Notes under the pieces: generated by a model
The model's input: the letters and a program-made list of their open reading frames with translations, nothing else
Told to the model about the DNA's origin: nothing
Databases searched by the model: none
Part shown: in pieces, positions 63,089-64,000 of the stretch
Layout: the number at the start of each line of letters is the position of its first letter
Numbering within the stretch: position 1 is the first letter of the stretch
Made by a program: the position numbers and the translations under genes
Assembly: GCF_000154225.1 (NCBI RefSeq)
Contig: NZ_DS264586.1
Span: forward strand, 1,394,527 to 1,458,526
DNA length: 64,000 nucleotides
Origin: Schaalia dentiphila ATCC 17982
GTDB lineage: Bacteria; Actinomycetota; Actinomycetes; Actinomycetales; Actinomycetaceae
Direction: 5' to 3'

Positions 63089-63122
63089 GGCCCCGGCCTC
63101 GTGCAATGACGAGGTCGGGGCC
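63089..63122. terminator. Bidirectional hairpin between the acyl-CoA synthetase and the membrane-protein gene
   Basis: A 14-bp stem with one wobble (63089-63102 with 63109-63122) has a 6-nt loop between two converging genes. Confidence 0.65.
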
Positions 63123-63142
63123 ACTTCGTGCGTTGACGCCTC

Positions 63143-63628
63143 CTAATCCCGGCTATTGCGACCAGCGACGAATGCGCAGAAGAGAGCGAGGAGGACAGCG
63201 ACGCCCGCGACGGGCAGCGGAATCCAGTACGCCAGACGGTAGGCAAACTCAATGATTGCGGCGATCGCCATCGCGACCACCAGGAACAGGTGGAAGGCCC
63301 GCGACCACAGGAATCCGCTCGATCCACCGCTCCACAGAGACACGAGCGTCATCAGCAAGAAGACGAACGCAACCGTATAGAGCACGCCCACCATGCCCAT
63401 CAGCCACGTATGCCGGGCCTCGGCTTGCACGAGAACACACAAGCTCAGGTTTCCGATGCCCGCCACAAAGCTGCAGCTCAGGCCAAAGACGCGCGATCGA
63501 CCGACCCCGCGTGCCATGAGCGCGGAGATCGTGAGCGCGGCTGCGATGCCCATGAGCACAATGACGATTAGGTGGACCCAAGCTGGCCAGTAGTACATGT
63601 GGCCGAAATAGCGGTAACCAGGAACCAT
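63143..63628 (-). CDS. Unknown five-helix membrane protein
   Basis: I do not recognise this 161-aa protein. It has five hydrophobic helices: WVHLIVIVLMGIAAALTISA, VFGLSCSFVAGIGNLSLCVL, MGMVGVLYTVAFVFLLMTLV, AFHLFLVVAMAIAAIIEFAY and IPLPVAGVAVLLALFCAFVA. Short loops and no soluble domain are seen. I start at ATG 63628 because TAGGAT ends 7 nt upstream; ATG 63637 overlaps that hexamer. It lies between converging acyl-CoA synthetase and uvrA, with no operon partner. Confidence 0.7.
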   Translation of the reverse strand: MVPGYRYFGHMYYWPAWVHLIVIVLMGIAAALTISALMARGVGRSRVFGLSCSFVAGIGNLSLCVLVQAEARHTWLMGMVGVLYTVAFVFLLMTLVSLWSGGSSGFLWSRAFHLFLVVAMAIAAIIEFAYRLAYWIPLPVAGVAVLLALFCAFVAGRNSRD

Positions 63629-63635
63629 AAGGCCC

Positions 63636-63641
63636 ATCCTA
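63636..63641 (-). promoter_or_regulatory. -10 element (TAGGAT) of a predicted leaderless promoter
   Basis: On the minus strand TAGGAT ends 7 nt before ATG 63628. The upstream ATG at 63637 overlaps the hexamer and would not be transcribed from it. Confidence 0.45.
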
Positions 63642-63651
63642 ACCGTTCACG

Positions 63652-64000
63652 CTACTGGGCAGCTGCGTCGCGCGCGGCCTCCTTCGCGAGAACCTCGGCG
63701 AGGTACTGGCCGGTGAAGGATTCCCCGACCTTCGCGACCTCCTCGGGCGTGCCCTGCGCGACGACCGTGCCTCCTCCAGCGCCGCCTTCGGGACCCATGT
63801 CGATGATCCAGTCGGCGCTCTTGATGACGTCCAGGTTGTGCTCAATGACGATGACAGTGTTGCCCTTGTCAGCAAGCGACTGGAGGACCAGGAGGAGCTT
63901 GCGGATGTCTTCGGAGTGCAGGCCGGTCGTGGGCTCGTCGAGCACGTACACCGTGCGTCCGGTCGAGCGTCGCTGCAGCTCGGAGGCCAGCTTCACGCGC
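63652..64000 (-). CDS. uvrA: Excinuclease ABC subunit A, C-terminal end (5' part outside window)
   Basis: These are the last ~115 codons of UvrA, the damage-sensing ATPase of nucleotide excision repair. The second ABC domain end is visible: [36 protein letters not shown] (Walker B), [20 protein letters not shown] and [19 protein letters not shown]. The frame is open to the window edge. Its downstream neighbour is the unknown membrane protein. With uvrC 6 kb away on the same strand, two of three uvr genes are in this window. Confidence 0.96.
   Translation of the reverse strand, partial: RVKLASELQRRSTGRTVYVLDEPTTGLHSEDIRKLLLVLQSLADKGNTVIVIEHNLDVIKSADWIIDMGPEGGAGGGTVVAQGTPEEVAKVGESFTGQYLAEVLAKEAARDAAAQ

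Overview
The window is a gene-dense, high-GC stretch of chromosome from an actinobacterium. The organism call rests on actinobacterial markers: mIHF, RbpA, PafB/PafC, HelY, WhiA, GarA, OpcA, polyprenol-phosphate-mannose synthase (Ppm1), a degenerate PriA, and the MerR/FHA/DUF881 cell-envelope cluster. Gene content and order fit Actinomycetaceae (Actinomyces/Schaalia-like). That genus-level call is inference, and no 16S gene is present. There is no prophage, transposase, CRISPR array or rRNA operon. There is one tRNA gene, tRNA-Pro(GGG), and one FMN riboswitch.

Layout. 1-11 kb (+): the end of carB, pyrF, mihF, gmk, rpoZ, coaBC, metK, a VKOR-family oxidoreductase, priA, fmt, rsmB and rpe, many with ATGA/GTGA stop-start overlaps. 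11-13 kb: a strong terminator, then an FMN riboswitch in front of a permease and a lipoprotein of a predicted riboflavin ABC importer (RibXY) with no ATPase gene nearby. 13-20 kb (+): pafB-pafC-helY, then lnt and ppm1, which meet rbpA (-) tail to tail. 20.8-23 kb (+): a PAP2-type phosphatase and an Hsp70-like ATPase. 23-29.7 kb (-): pepN-DUF881-sbp-DUF881-garA-merR-merR, matching the Rv1823-Rv1830 neighbourhood of mycobacteria without gcvH and Rv1829. 29.8-34.4 kb (+): murE, der, tag and a PH-domain membrane protein. 34.4-35.1 kb: an AT-richer non-coding stretch and tRNA-Pro. 35.1-35.8 kb: an unknown exported protein with seven near-identical 21-bp repeats. 35.8-41.8 kb (-): xerD-parA-scpA-scpB-rluB-tyrA-cmk. 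41.9-47.4 kb (+): pentose-phosphate genes tkt, zwf, opcA and pgl. 47.5-57.5 kb (-): uvrC-purT-rapZ-yvcK-whiA and gap-pgk-tpiA-secG. 57.7-63 kb (+): glnA and two tandem acyl-CoA synthetases. 63.1-64 kb (-): a membrane protein and the 3' end of uvrA.

Functional picture: nucleotide, cofactor and translation housekeeping; central carbon metabolism (oxidative pentose phosphate plus lower glycolysis); chromosome segregation; cell-envelope building and its regulation; and DNA repair. The clearest non-routine signals are: (i) the riboswitch-controlled, ATPase-less flavin importer; (ii) a recurrent leaderless-promoter architecture, with a TAnnnT -10 hexamer ending exactly 6-7 nt before an ATG/GTG at about a dozen genes; (iii) two DnaA boxes 30 bp apart between der and tag; (iv) a Tag glycosylase lacking its zinc ligands; (v) the 21-bp repeat protein beside a low-GC gap; and (vi) a palindrome placed like a MerR operator next to a merR -10 element. 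Most of the window is ordinary core genome, and I found no convincing new multi-gene defence or biosynthetic system.
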